The notes under the pieces are model-generated. The model had not been told where the DNA came from, did no database searches, and was given only the letters and a program-made list of their open reading frames with translations. Source: Mycolicibacterium poriferae (GTDB lineage: Bacteria; Actinomycetota; Actinomycetes; Mycobacteriales; Mycobacteriaceae). Taken from it: a DNA stretch of 64,000 nucleotides. Of this stretch, positions 25,664 to 34,875 are shown in pieces; positions within the stretch are counted from its first letter, which is position 1; each line of letters opens with the position of its first letter. The stretch is from the NCBI RefSeq assembly GCF_010728325.1, contig NZ_AP022570.1, positions 496,001 through 560,000 of the forward strand, read 5' to 3'. Both the position numbers and the translations under genes were made by a program.

Positions 25664-28492
25664 TCAGAAGGACAGTGCGCGCAGTTGCCTGCGCGAGGTG
25701 ACCCCCAGCTTGGGAAAGACCTTCCGCAGGTGCCATTCCACGGTGTGCGAGCTGATGAACAGTTGGGCGCCGATCTCCTGATTGGTCAGTCCCTCGGCGG
25801 CGAGGCGGGCGATCTGTGCCTCCTGGGCAGTGAGTTGCCCGCCAGTGCGCGTCTGCTGCCGGCGGACCTTCTCGCCGGTGGCCACCAACTCGCGGCGGGC
25901 CCGTTCTGCGAATCCCAGCGCGCCCATCCGGTCGAAGGCTTCGTGAGCCGCGGCGAGCTCACGCCGAGCGTCGGTGCGACGATTCGCCCGCCGTAGCCAT
26001 TCGCCGTACAGCAGCCGCGTCCGAGCCAGATGCACCACGACGGAAGAGCGGCTCAGTCGCTCGACGGCTTCGGTGAACAGCCCGTCGGTGGTGTCGTCAG
26101 CTGCCAGCATCGCTCGTGTGCCGGCTAAAAGTCCTAAGCCCCAGTCGGTTCCGCTGGCACCAGCACTGTCCTGGAGGCGCGAGACTGCTTCCTCTGCCGC
26201 ATCGCCTTCTCCGCTGCGGGTGGCGGCCTCGACCAGTTCGTACAGACACCAGCCGTGAAAACCCAGATCCAGATGGCTGCACGCAGCGCGGGCGGCGGTG
26301 AACGCCTCGTCGTAGCGGGCCAGGCCGTTGTTCAGCACGGCGGACGCGTAGCAGGTGAGGCCGTGTAGTCGTCCCTCTCCGCGGAAAGTTCCGTCTTTGG
26401 CGGCGGTGTCGACGAGTTGGCCGGCGGTCGCGGAGTCGCCGCGCCATGCGGCCAGCAACACCGAGTGGTAACGCACCGGCGACCTGCCGGCGGTTGCCTC
26501 GGTGATCGAGGCGGCCTCTCCGAGTAGTTGCCCGGCCTGGTTGAACTCGCCTGAGAGTAGATGCACTCCGGCGCGGTAGGTCAACGCGCGCGGCAGACCA
26601 GCGAGCGCACCGGTGTCGCGCGCATGGTTCACCGCGGTCGTCGACAGGTGCCGCACAGCTTCTTCGTCCCACAGTTCGTGGGCCGCCGATTCCTGCAGGA
26701 TCGGAAAGCCGGGCACCCGCAGCCAACGCCCGACGGCGGTCGGGTCTGTGTCAGCCTGGCGGCGCATCCCAGCGAGGGCCGCGCGCAACGTGTCGGCGCC
26801 ACTCCGGAGACCGCCGGTGATCCTCTCCGCCATCCCTTTGAGCAGTAGGTCCACGGGTCGCAGGTCTCCGGGCGTATCGGCGAGGGCGGCGAGCGCGGCC
26901 TCGGCGACCTGCTGGAGGGCGGCCGGGTCGGCGAGGCGTCCGGCGTAGATCAGGGCTGCGATGGACTCGAGGTAGCACTCGCGCGAGCTGTAGTCGTCGA
27001 CGCCTTCGAGCCTTCGGGCAGCATCGAGCAGTGCCGCCGCTGTATCGGCGACCCGTGGGGCGCCCGTCTCGCCGGATCGGCTGCGTACGAAGTCCATCTG
27101 GGCTCGTAGCCTCGCCACCTGTGCCTGTTGCAGCGGCGAGACATCGCTGGTCTCGGCGATGGTCAACAGATCGTGGGCCGCTGAGGTGTCGGCAGCGTCG
27201 CGCTTGGCCTGTGCCGCGGCCAGAGCCCTCGTACCTCGCAGCGTCGAATCCGCTGTCAACGCCGTCGCGCGCTCCAGAAAGGTCGCCGCCGCAGCGACTC
27301 CACCGCGGTGCTGAGCGCGCTCTGCCGAACGCTCCAGGTCGGCGGCGATCGTGTCGTCGGGGCCGGCGGCGGCCTGCGCCGCGTGCCACGCCCGACGGTC
27401 GGGGTCTGTCACGGGGTCCGTCGCATCGGCCAACGCGCGGTGGGCCGCCCTGCGGGCGGCCAACTCTGCCGCCCGGTAGGCGGCGGACCGAATCAGCGGA
27501 TGACGAAACCGCATCTGCGGACCGAAGACGATCAGACCGTCCGCCTCAGCAGGGGCCAGAGCATCGACGGACACACCCAATTGTGCTGCTGCGCCCAGGA
27601 ACAACCCGGCATCGCCGATGGGCTCGGCCGCGGCGACGAGCAGCAGCAGTTGCGTCTTCTCGGGCAGTGCCTGAATCCGGCGCACAAAACCCTTCTCGAC
27701 AGCCGCCGGCGAGGAGCGCTTCCCCGAAATCCAGAAGCCACCCGACAATTCGGCGGAAGAGATACTTCTTGGCACCTCGAGAATTGCCAGCGGCAGGCCG
27801 CGCGTCTCGGCGACGATCCGGTCACGCACGCGCGGATCCATGCCACCCACCATCACCGATTCGAGCAACTCCCTCGCCTCGGCGTCGGACAGGCCGCTGA
27901 CGGTCAGTTCCGGCAGTCCCTCCAACAACGCGGGACTGTCACGGACGGCGAAGACCAACGCGACCGGTTCAGCCAGCAGGCGTCGGGCCACGAACCCCAG
28001 CGTTTGCACCGTCACCTGGTCGAGCCACTGGGCATCGTCGATGACGCACACCACCGGCCGGACTGCGGAGGCCGCGGCCAGCAGACTCAGCACTGCCAAC
28101 CCCACCAGGAAGCGGTCCGGCGCCGTCCCGACCGCTCTGCCGAACGCCACGTCCAGGGCACCGCGCTGCGGTTCCGGCAGGGCGTCGAGGTGTCCGGACA
28201 GCGGCGCGCACAGCTGCTGCAAGCCGGCGTAGGCGAGTTCCATGTCGGACTCGACGCCTGCGATCTGCACGACGTGATGCTCTCCAGCGCGCTCGACGAG
28301 ATGGTCGAGCAAGGCGGTTTTTCCTGCGCCGGCCTCACCACGCAACACCAGCACCTGGGAGCTACCCGGTGAGAGCGCTGCGACGAGATCATCGAGAGCC
28401 GCGCACTCGGCGTCGCGACCGCGGAGCGGCACTGCCTGACCCCGGCTCGACATCGGCATCACCACGCCCGCTGCAGGGACCTCCACCGTCAA
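25664..28492 (-). CDS. LuxR family ATPase regulator (LAL type), copy 2
   Basis: A 942-residue LAL regulator with Walker A GEAGAGKT (52-59), Walker B VVCVIDDAQWLD (about 147-158), a helical sensor region of about 550 residues and a C-terminal LuxR HTH (QLTAQEAQIARLAAEGLTNQ, SSHTVEWHLRKVFPKLGV). The architecture and many motifs match the 12295-15093 protein (for example DATDPxxDPDRRAWH in both), so they are paralogues. The start used is the GTG at 28492. It lies between an NmrA-like gene and an ECF sigma operon on one strand and may be the sensor that switches that operon. Confidence 0.92.
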   Translation of the reverse strand: MTVEVPAAGVVMPMSSRGQAVPLRGRDAECAALDDLVAALSPGSSQVLVLRGEAGAGKTALLDHLVERAGEHHVVQIAGVESDMELAYAGLQQLCAPLSGHLDALPEPQRGALDVAFGRAVGTAPDRFLVGLAVLSLLAAASAVRPVVCVIDDAQWLDQVTVQTLGFVARRLLAEPVALVFAVRDSPALLEGLPELTVSGLSDAEARELLESVMVGGMDPRVRDRIVAETRGLPLAILEVPRSISSAELSGGFWISGKRSSPAAVEKGFVRRIQALPEKTQLLLLVAAAEPIGDAGLFLGAAAQLGVSVDALAPAEADGLIVFGPQMRFRHPLIRSAAYRAAELAARRAAHRALADATDPVTDPDRRAWHAAQAAAGPDDTIAADLERSAERAQHRGGVAAAATFLERATALTADSTLRGTRALAAAQAKRDAADTSAAHDLLTIAETSDVSPLQQAQVARLRAQMDFVRSRSGETGAPRVADTAAALLDAARRLEGVDDYSSRECYLESIAALIYAGRLADPAALQQVAEAALAALADTPGDLRPVDLLLKGMAERITGGLRSGADTLRAALAGMRRQADTDPTAVGRWLRVPGFPILQESAAHELWDEEAVRHLSTTAVNHARDTGALAGLPRALTYRAGVHLLSGEFNQAGQLLGEAASITEATAGRSPVRYHSVLLAAWRGDSATAGQLVDTAAKDGTFRGEGRLHGLTCYASAVLNNGLARYDEAFTAARAACSHLDLGFHGWCLYELVEAATRSGEGDAAEEAVSRLQDSAGASGTDWGLGLLAGTRAMLAADDTTDGLFTEAVERLSRSSVVVHLARTRLLYGEWLRRANRRTDARRELAAAHEAFDRMGALGFAERARRELVATGEKVRRQQTRTGGQLTAQEAQIARLAAEGLTNQEIGAQLFISSHTVEWHLRKVFPKLGVTSRRQLRALSF

Positions 28493-28581
28493 CCTTGCCG
28501 CGGGCCGGTCCGGACTTGATCTGGCGAGGAGAAGTCTAGCCTCGCCTCGGTCTGCCTGTGCGGCTCCGTGGCCAGGACAGT

Positions 28582-29337
28582 TCAGCCTTTGGCCGCCGTC
28601 TGCAGGATCCAGTCCTCGAATCGCGTTGCGAACAGAGTTGCCTGCGGGCCGGGGACCAGGGTCCGCTCACCGAGATCGATTCCCCAGTACTTGGCTTCCG
28701 GGTCGGCCACCACCGTGCGACTGTCGCCGACTGCGGTCAGCGCGGTGCGCAGCAGATCGGGCAGGAGCACTGCCGCCGGGCCGCCGATCTCCACGGTGCC
28801 ACCCACCGGGGCGTGGACCGCCGCGTTCGCGACGCCCTCGGCGACATCCGTCGCTGCCATCGGCTGAAAATAGGCCGGTGGCATACGGACTGAGCCGTCG
28901 ACGGTCGCCGAGTCGGCAAGGGTGCCGAGGAACTCGAAGAACTGGGTGGCATGCACGATCGTGTACGGGATTGGTCCGCCGGCAATCAGCCTTTCCTGCA
29001 ACAGTTTCGCGTCGAAGTAACCGCTCTGGGTGGCCAACTCTTCGGTGCCGACGACCGACAGCGCGACGTGATGGGTCACACCGGCCTCCTTCTCCGCGGT
29101 CAGTAGATTGGTCGTCGCGGACTCGAAGAACTCCCGCGCGGCGTCGTCGAGCGTCGGTGAGTTCGACACGTCGACGACGACGTCCGCACCCGACAGGACT
29201 TTTGCAAGACCCTCCCCGGTGTAGGCGTTGACCCCGGTCGACGGGGCCGCGGCGATGGCCTCGTGACCGCGTGCGGTCAGCGTTTCGACCACCTTCGAGC
29301 CGATGAGCCCGGTTCCGCCGACGACTACGATCTTCAT
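28582..29337 (-). CDS. NmrA-like NAD(P)-binding protein
   Basis: A 251-residue atypical SDR. The cofactor loop VVVGGTGLIGSKVVETL is at the N-terminus, followed by DVVVDVSNSPT and YFDAKLLQERLI, with Tyr and Lys near the usual positions. It lacks a clear YxxxK, so it may be a redox-sensing NmrA-type protein or a quinone or isoflavone reductase relative. It is 89 bp upstream of the LAL regulator gene on the same strand. Confidence 0.8.
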   Translation of the reverse strand: MKIVVVGGTGLIGSKVVETLTARGHEAIAAAPSTGVNAYTGEGLAKVLSGADVVVDVSNSPTLDDAAREFFESATTNLLTAEKEAGVTHHVALSVVGTEELATQSGYFDAKLLQERLIAGGPIPYTIVHATQFFEFLGTLADSATVDGSVRMPPAYFQPMAATDVAEGVANAAVHAPVGGTVEIGGPAAVLLPDLLRTALTAVGDSRTVVADPEAKYWGIDLGERTLVPGPQATLFATRFEDWILQTAAKG

Positions 29338-29451
29338 GGTGAACCTCCCTGGTTGATGCTGACTGCCGTGCTTTCAACTCTCCAGAATCGATGGCAGCCC
29401 CCGAAGTCATCCCGATTCGCAGGATTTGTTCGACGACTCGGATATCGGCGG

Positions 29452-30117
29452 CTAGTCCACAACGAACGTGACCGTCTCGCGCATCGGGGCGCGTGCGGTG
29501 CGCGGGTGGGTCATGTCCGGGTTCTCGTAACCAATGGCCATCCCGCAGAACAGCATGAGCTCCTCGGGCGGAGCGACCGCGTCAGCAACGGTCTCGCGGA
29601 CCTGGGACCAGGCCATCTGCGGACAACTGTGCAGCCCTTCCGCCCGCAGCAGCAGCATCACGGTTTGCAGGTACATGCCGAGGTCTGCCCACTGAGGCCG
29701 GCCCATGTGCCGATCGATATAGCAGAACAGCGCGGCCGTTGCGCCGAAGCAGTCCCAATTGCCGATCGCCGCGCGCTGACGTGCTTCCCAGTCTTCCCGC
29801 TCGATACCCAGCGCGCTGTACCGTTCGCGGCCGAACGCCGCCCGGCGGTCACTGTAAGGCGGCTTCAGCGCGCGAGGGTACATCTCGAATTCCCGCTCGT
29901 CCCAAGGTTCGCCAGCCACCACACGTGCGAGGGCGATCTTCTTCAGCCGTGCCAGAGGTGCGCCGGTGACGACATAGATACGCCACGGTTGTAGGTTCGA
30001 TCCGGACGGCGCCCATCGCGCCGCGTCCAGGACACGTTCCAGCACCGGTAGCGGGACAGGCTCATCGGTGAACCCGCGCACCGCTCGTCGGCTTCGTGCA
30101 GCTTCGTATACATCCAT
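29452..30117 (-). CDS. Nitroreductase family protein
   Basis: A 221-residue FMN-binding nitroreductase. N-terminal phosphate-binding Arg residues are seen in SRRAVRGFTDEP, AARWAPSGSNLQPW forms the FMN loop, and GMYLQTVMLLLRAEGL the dimer helix. The family reduces nitroaromatics, quinones or flavins at NAD(P)H expense. The ATG at 30117 gives the canonical start. It is separated from the NmrA-like gene by 114 bp and may belong to the same redox cluster. Confidence 0.87.
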   Translation of the reverse strand: MDVYEAARSRRAVRGFTDEPVPLPVLERVLDAARWAPSGSNLQPWRIYVVTGAPLARLKKIALARVVAGEPWDEREFEMYPRALKPPYSDRRAAFGRERYSALGIEREDWEARQRAAIGNWDCFGATAALFCYIDRHMGRPQWADLGMYLQTVMLLLRAEGLHSCPQMAWSQVRETVADAVAPPEELMLFCGMAIGYENPDMTHPRTARAPMRETVTFVVD

Positions 30118-30402
30118 TGTTCTTCCCTGCGCCGTTCTCAACTATCTCGTCCAGTCTGGTTATCGAGACATCGGCTCGAACCCTTGGAAATCCGTAGACG
30201 CCAAGGAAGAGGCAATGGCCTTCAATCGGTGCCCGTTGGCGCCGCATATCTGGCTCTGGCCAGTCGAGTGGATGCACCCACAGCCAGAATCAGACGACGG
30301 CGTCGTACACCACAGCCTGTAAACTTGACTCGCGCTCAACTGAGCTCGCTCAAGGCAAGCCTCTCAGTTGTCACCTACGGTCTCTGTGGTTGTCTCGCAG
30401 GA

Positions 30403-31689
30403 TCAGACGATGACGGGGTTGCCTTGCAGACCGCCGTCGGCGCAGGGCCATATGCCGTCGCTCAAGGGGCCGAGCTGCGGGTCCCGAACGATGACCAGCT
30501 CGCCGGCCAGGTCGACGACGATGTGGCCGTCCTCGAGCAGCAGGACCCTGCCCATCAGTTCGGTTCTGAGTTCGAGGAGTCTGCGCATACGCAGGTTGGC
30601 GGTGACGGTCTGCAGCCAGCCGTCACGCCAGAACACCGCCGCGCCGTTGTTGTCGAGGGCAGGATAAGCGGTGTGATAACCGCTCAGCTTGGGTCCGCGA
30701 TGCACATCGCCATCGGTGCCGAAGCGGACGAAATACTGCGCCCCTGAGGTATTTTGCGACTCGGGGCCTGATATCACCCCCCGGGGATCGATAAGCATCT
30801 GCGCATGCGTGGGCCACTCTTCTGTTGAGACACCGGCCGCATCGTATCGGCGGGTGATGAATACTCCGTACCCCTGAGAGCCAATGAGGAAAGTGCCCGG
30901 ACCGGCAATGGCCTGCAGGTGCGTCGGTCCTGGTGCAGTCTTCCCGATCAGCCGTCCGGTATCGGTGTCTACGAAGAACGTCACTGCGATGCCGCTGTCA
31001 CCGCACCTCACGGTGGCCGCGACACGCGATCCCGATACCAGCAACGCCGTCGGCCCGCCCGCCTCGACAATTCGGGGCGTCCAAGGTGGCGTCTGCAGAA
31101 TCTTCCCGCCCGTGCCACGGCCGATATACACACAACCGCGGAAGGCAATGTCGCGCAACGGCAGAACGGTTGACCACTTCGCCCGACCGTCGAGGTCGTG
31201 GCGAGCCAGCCGGGCGTGCCGATATCCGGGCGCGGCGCGCGCGCGTTTGGTCGGGAACCACCGTCTCAGCCGGTCCCATTTGGACGGCAGCCACGGTGGC
31301 GCAACGTGGCCCTGTCCGGCCGGTAGCCACAACGCTATGAACCCGTCGGGCAGCACGACAAACGAACCGAGCACCTCCGACGGGTCGCACTGAGGTGTGC
31401 ACGTATCGACGATCTTCCCGGTCACGTCCAGTAGAGTCAGTTCAGGGCATTGAGGACCGCTATGGGCGATCCAAACAGTTCGATCTCTGGTCAACCGTGG
31501 CTTAGTTGGTTTGCCCTTGAATCGTCTGTGCCATAACACCTTGGCGTTGAGGTCGACAGCGCCCACAACGGTGGTGTCGAGGTCGTTGCCCTCGACACCA
31601 GTAGTCAAGATCGGGCTGCTCGCGTCCCAAGCAGCCACAGAGCGCACGGTGCCAGGCAATCGCGCGCTGAGCTGCCGCCCAGTTGTCAT
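30403..31689 (-). CDS. Beta-propeller-like protein of unknown function
   Basis: A 428-residue protein without a recognised family. It shows repeated short strands with Asp/Gly turns and Trp positions (VLWHRRFKG, HDLDGRAKWSTVLP, YPALDNNGAAVFWRDGW), suggestive of a PQQ or WD-like beta-propeller, perhaps a regulatory or signalling protein. There is no signal peptide, so it is probably cytoplasmic. The ATG at 31689 is chosen because an upstream extension to 31959 is Arg-rich and overlaps the neighbouring reductase gene. A Cys pair is present in CTPQCDP. Confidence 0.55.
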   Translation of the reverse strand: MTTGRQLSARLPGTVRSVAAWDASSPILTTGVEGNDLDTTVVGAVDLNAKVLWHRRFKGKPTKPRLTRDRTVWIAHSGPQCPELTLLDVTGKIVDTCTPQCDPSEVLGSFVVLPDGFIALWLPAGQGHVAPPWLPSKWDRLRRWFPTKRARAAPGYRHARLARHDLDGRAKWSTVLPLRDIAFRGCVYIGRGTGGKILQTPPWTPRIVEAGGPTALLVSGSRVAATVRCGDSGIAVTFFVDTDTGRLIGKTAPGPTHLQAIAGPGTFLIGSQGYGVFITRRYDAAGVSTEEWPTHAQMLIDPRGVISGPESQNTSGAQYFVRFGTDGDVHRGPKLSGYHTAYPALDNNGAAVFWRDGWLQTVTANLRMRRLLELRTELMGRVLLLEDGHIVVDLAGELVIVRDPQLGPLSDGIWPCADGGLQGNPVIV

Positions 31690-31955
31690 TGGTCCATCCT
31701 GAACCAGACCATCCCGACGAGCAACGTGCCAAGCACCATCGGAAGGCTCGGACGCTCTTGTACTCCCGACACCTCCGACGGGTAGCTCAACTCTTTCTTC
31801 ACCTGCGCTCTGTACACGAACAGGAAACACGCTCCCCTGCGCTCTTCGACGGACATAAGCCGTGGCGGTCAGTTCGCCGCGCTGCAGGACGCCCGGGTGG
31901 CACCGCTGGCCTGACGCCGTCGATACTGCTGGCCGCCGAGTTCGAGGGCGTGGCG

Positions 31956-33344
31956 TCAACTCGCCACGAGCAGCGGGTTCCAGACCTGGCTGAGTGACGG
32001 ATGAGGCGCGACCACATGGCGCAGCACCGACAGCGGAACCTCGCCGACCACGGCAACGGTTCCCGCCTGCACCAGTTCCGCGACATCCGGTCCGACGAAC
32101 GTGGCTCCCAGGAGCGTATCGCGGTCCGCGTCGATCACGAGCTTCCCCTCGGCGTCGAAGCCGTCCCGCAGAATAGACAGCTCTGCGAGCTCTCCGGGGT
32201 AGAGCGCGTTGCGCGTCGTCACATTGAATCCCGCCGCGCGCGCTGCAGATTCGGTATAGCCGACCTCCACCACCTGCGGATCTGTGACGATGATCTGCGC
32301 CAGGCGGCCGGAATCATGTGCGGTCGGGTCCGAACCGTCCCGCACGTCGCCCCGCGCGCGGCTTGCCACGCTATCTGCCACGATGCCGGCGTGGTACTGG
32401 GAAACGTGCGACAGCAGCGCGCGACCTGTCGTATCACCGATCGCGTAGAGCCACTCACCGTCAACCCCGGTCGCCGTGAGGTGATCGTCGACCGCGACGA
32501 AGTCACCCACGGGCAGGCCGACGGTCTCCAGGCCCAAGTCCCCGGTGTTGACCGAACGGCCTGTGGCGACGACGATTTCGTCAGCTCTGACATGGGTATC
32601 CGCAGTGGCGACGCTGACACCACCGGAATCATCTCGCGCGACCGCTCTCACCGTGGATCCGAGATGGATCTCGACACCGCGGTCTTGCAACGCGCGCGCC
32701 ACACGCGCGCCGACGAAAGGTTCGGAACCCTGCAGCAGTGCGGGCCCACGCGCCAGCAGGGTGACGTCACTTCCGAGGCCGGACAGGATCGTGGCACTCT
32801 CCACACCGACGACTCCGCCCCCGAGAACGATGCTCCTGGCGGGGACGCTGGTCATGGTCGCAAGATCTCGATTGGTCCACGGTGCCGCATACCTCAACCC
32901 GTCGAGGTCGGGGACGAAAGGGCTTGTTCCGGTAGCGAGGACGACGGCGCGCTCGGCGTAGAGCCGACGCTGCGATCCATCGGGTTCCACGACCGCCACC
33001 GTGCGCTCCCCGTCGAGGCGGCCCCGGCCATGGACGACCTCGATGCCGGCCCGCCTCAGATTGGCGACAATGTCGCGATCGACGAGGTGCTCGATGATCA
33101 CGTGTCTCTTGTTGAACACCGCCTCGACGTCCACGCTTTGGCTCGTCACGACCTCTCGCACTCCAGGAACCGCTTTGGCGAGTTGGAGGACCTCGATGGG
33201 GCGGATCAGCGTCTTGGTCGGATTGCACGCCCAGTAGTGGCATTCCCCGCCGACCAGCCGGTCTTCGATGAGGGCGACGGCGAGGCCCTGGGTTGCGAGG
33301 CGAACTGCCGCGGCCGCGCCGCCGGGGCCGCCGCCTATCACCAC
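31956..33344 (-). CDS. FAD-dependent pyridine nucleotide-disulfide oxidoreductase (mercuric reductase-like), start disrupted
   Basis: A 462-residue flavoprotein from the first in-frame GTG at 33344. Features: FAD Rossmann motif VIGGGPGGAAAA, redox-active disulfide GGECHYWACNPTK (Cys35 and Cys40), NAD motif VLGGGVVGVESA and ATG motif near 135. The C-terminal His-Glu dyad is altered: the family HPTLxE reads HPSLSQ here (His448, Gln453). The natural start looks to be an ATG at 33371 with a GAGGAG Shine-Dalgarno 6 nt before it, but the third codon of that frame is TGA (33363-33365). The gene therefore either starts at the GTG with a clipped N-terminus, or carries a one-base lesion. Substrate uncertain. 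Confidence 0.7.
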   Translation of the reverse strand: MVIGGGPGGAAAAVRLATQGLAVALIEDRLVGGECHYWACNPTKTLIRPIEVLQLAKAVPGVREVVTSQSVDVEAVFNKRHVIIEHLVDRDIVANLRRAGIEVVHGRGRLDGERTVAVVEPDGSQRRLYAERAVVLATGTSPFVPDLDGLRYAAPWTNRDLATMTSVPARSIVLGGGVVGVESATILSGLGSDVTLLARGPALLQGSEPFVGARVARALQDRGVEIHLGSTVRAVARDDSGGVSVATADTHVRADEIVVATGRSVNTGDLGLETVGLPVGDFVAVDDHLTATGVDGEWLYAIGDTTGRALLSHVSQYHAGIVADSVASRARGDVRDGSDPTAHDSGRLAQIIVTDPQVVEVGYTESAARAAGFNVTTRNALYPGELAELSILRDGFDAEGKLVIDADRDTLLGATFVGPDVAELVQAGTVAVVGEVPLSVLRHVVAPHPSLSQVWNPLLVAS

Positions 33345-33452
33345 CGCGTCGGATCGGTCGGCTCAGCTCATGAATTCTCCTCGACAGTCGTTACATCACC
33401 GAATGTTTCGGCTCACTTGACGGACCTGAAGTGAAGGGCCGGACACGCCGGT

Positions 33453-34091
33453 TCAAGCGGTCCGCGCCCTTTTCGTCGCGTGCGGACGGGGAGGGCCCGT
33501 GAGTGCTGTGTCGACGACTCCCCGGAGGGCGCGCCGCAACGGCGCCACATCGCCAGTCACATTGGACAGCAGCACGCCGCCCTGGTAGGCCGCGAGCAGC
33601 GCGGAGGCCACCGTGCCGGCGTCCGTGCCCTTGTTCAGTCCTCCGGACGCATCCACGCGTTGAAGCCCGGTCTCCAGCAGCTGTTCCCATCGTGCGAAAC
33701 CGGCGACCAATGTCCGGCGCGCCGCCACATCGCGATCCCCGAGTTGGTGAATCAGCGACCCGATCGGACAACGAATGGATGCGGTAGAAGCGGCGTGAAT
33801 GGCGACGACCTCGTCGCACCAGGCGTAGACGTCGGATGCTGTCGACATCGACTCGAACGTCGGAGTGAGCCCTGCGACGACCCGTTCGACTTGAACGGCG
33901 ACCACCTCGGCGACGAGGTCGGACTTGTCGACGAAGAAGTGGTAGAGCTGACTGCGTCCGACGCCAGCGGAAGCGCTGATCTCGTCGAGCGAGGTGGACT
34001 GGATGCCCTGTGTGCCGAATAGATCACACGCGGCGTCGATGATTCGCCCGATGGTCGCCCGACCGCGGTCCGTGGTCGGTGTCGCTTTGAT
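33453..34091 (-). CDS. TetR/AcrR family regulator with apparent ATC start
   Basis: A 213-residue regulator. The HTH covers about residues 15-60, with SAGVGRSQLYHFFVDKSDLV. The frame has no ATG, GTG or TTG at a sensible place. An ideal Shine-Dalgarno (GAGGAGG, complement of 34097-34103) is followed 5 nt later by ATC AAA GCG at 34091. The protein would normally be expected to begin MKATPTTDRG, so the start is either a rare ATC codon or a mutated ATG. The next open codon in frame is a GTG far upstream. Two operators lie at 34125-34160. It is transcribed with the reductase. Confidence 0.7.
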   Translation of the reverse strand: MKATPTTDRGRATIGRIIDAACDLFGTQGIQSTSLDEISASAGVGRSQLYHFFVDKSDLVAEVVAVQVERVVAGLTPTFESMSTASDVYAWCDEVVAIHAASTASIRCPIGSLIHQLGDRDVAARRTLVAGFARWEQLLETGLQRVDASGGLNKGTDAGTVASALLAAYQGGVLLSNVTGDVAPLRRALRGVVDTALTGPPRPHATKRARTA

Positions 34092-34124
34092 GGTCGCCTC
34101 CTCGTTCCGCTGGCCGACGGGTGC

Positions 34125-34161
34125 TGTACCGAATAGTACATTTCTGTATCGCTCAGTACAG
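34125..34161. promoter_or_regulatory. Tandem TetR operators
   Basis: TGTACCGAATAGTACA at 34125-34140 is a palindrome with 5-bp arms and 6-nt spacer. TGTATCGCTCAGTACA at 34145-34160 is a second copy with one arm mismatch, and flanking C and G extend it (144-161). The 20-bp spacing puts them on the same face of the helix. They lie 34-70 bp before the TetR ATC start, so autoregulation is likely. Confidence 0.65.
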
Positions 34162-34300
34162 TCTGCGGCGCCGGGCGTCGGTGGCGCGCTGCTCAGTGCC
34201 TTCACCGTCGCCAACCCGCGTGGTACCGATGCCGAGCACCAGGAGTTTGGCGGTGCCCATCGCGACCGGGCGTCGGCGCGGACGTGGAGGTCCGCCGAGG

Positions 34301-34741
34301 CTATTCGTCGTCTGACGCCGAGTCGCCGTAGTCCCAAGACAGGGTTCGCGCGGGGGTGACGTAGATGTAGGTGGCACCCGGTCTCGGCGCGGTGGGCCAC
34401 TCGGACTCCGGCACGCCGCGTGACCGGGCGCCGTGGCGTGCGAGCTCCAGCGTTTCAGCGGGTTCCCGAACGATGCGCGCGTGACCTTGGAACATCACCC
34501 CGCGGATATCCGCCATGGTTGAACCCTCTTCGAGCATGACGCTCACGTTCGGATTGCGCTCTACGTTGGCCACTTTGCGCGTGCCATCTCGCACACCCAT
34601 GACGACGTCACCGTTCATCCGAAAGTAGCCCAGCGGCACGGTGTGTGGGAACCCGTCCTTATCGATGGTGGTCAGGATCGCCCAGCCCGGACGGCTGTCG
34701 AGGAGCGCCGTGATTTCGTCGTCAGTCAGTTTGCGCGGCAT
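34301..34741 (-). CDS. Pyridoxamine 5'-phosphate oxidase-like, probably F420-dependent, protein
   Basis: A 146-residue split-barrel flavin/deazaflavin-binding protein. It begins MPRKLTDDEI and has AILTTIDKDGFPHTVPLGYF, then KVANVERNPNVSVMLEEG and GVMFQGHARIV. This arrangement is typical of the F420-binding PNPOx-like proteins numerous in mycobacteria. It could be a deazaflavin reductase or a binding protein. It is divergent from the RHH gene. Confidence 0.82.
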   Translation of the reverse strand: MPRKLTDDEITALLDSRPGWAILTTIDKDGFPHTVPLGYFRMNGDVVMGVRDGTRKVANVERNPNVSVMLEEGSTMADIRGVMFQGHARIVREPAETLELARHGARSRGVPESEWPTAPRPGATYIYVTPARTLSWDYGDSASDDE

Positions 34742-34875
34742 GTGGCGAGGTTACTCGTGGGCCGCTCTCGCCCGCATTGCAGCGAAAGCTCTACGGCAGC
34801 CCCTCGCTGTCGGTCGGCCCCGGCAAGCCGCTCACTTGGCGGCTTTGGAGTTCTTCGAGGTCTAACGTTGGCGGA

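Noticed and set aside
31690..31955. Possible N-terminal extension of the propeller-like protein
   Set aside because: Composition changes sharply at the ATG at 31689, and the extension overlaps the end of the neighbouring reductase gene.
33363..33365. TGA as selenocysteine in the reductase
   Set aside because: It would be residue 3, far from the Cys35/Cys40 redox site, and no SECIS-like hairpin was seen after it.
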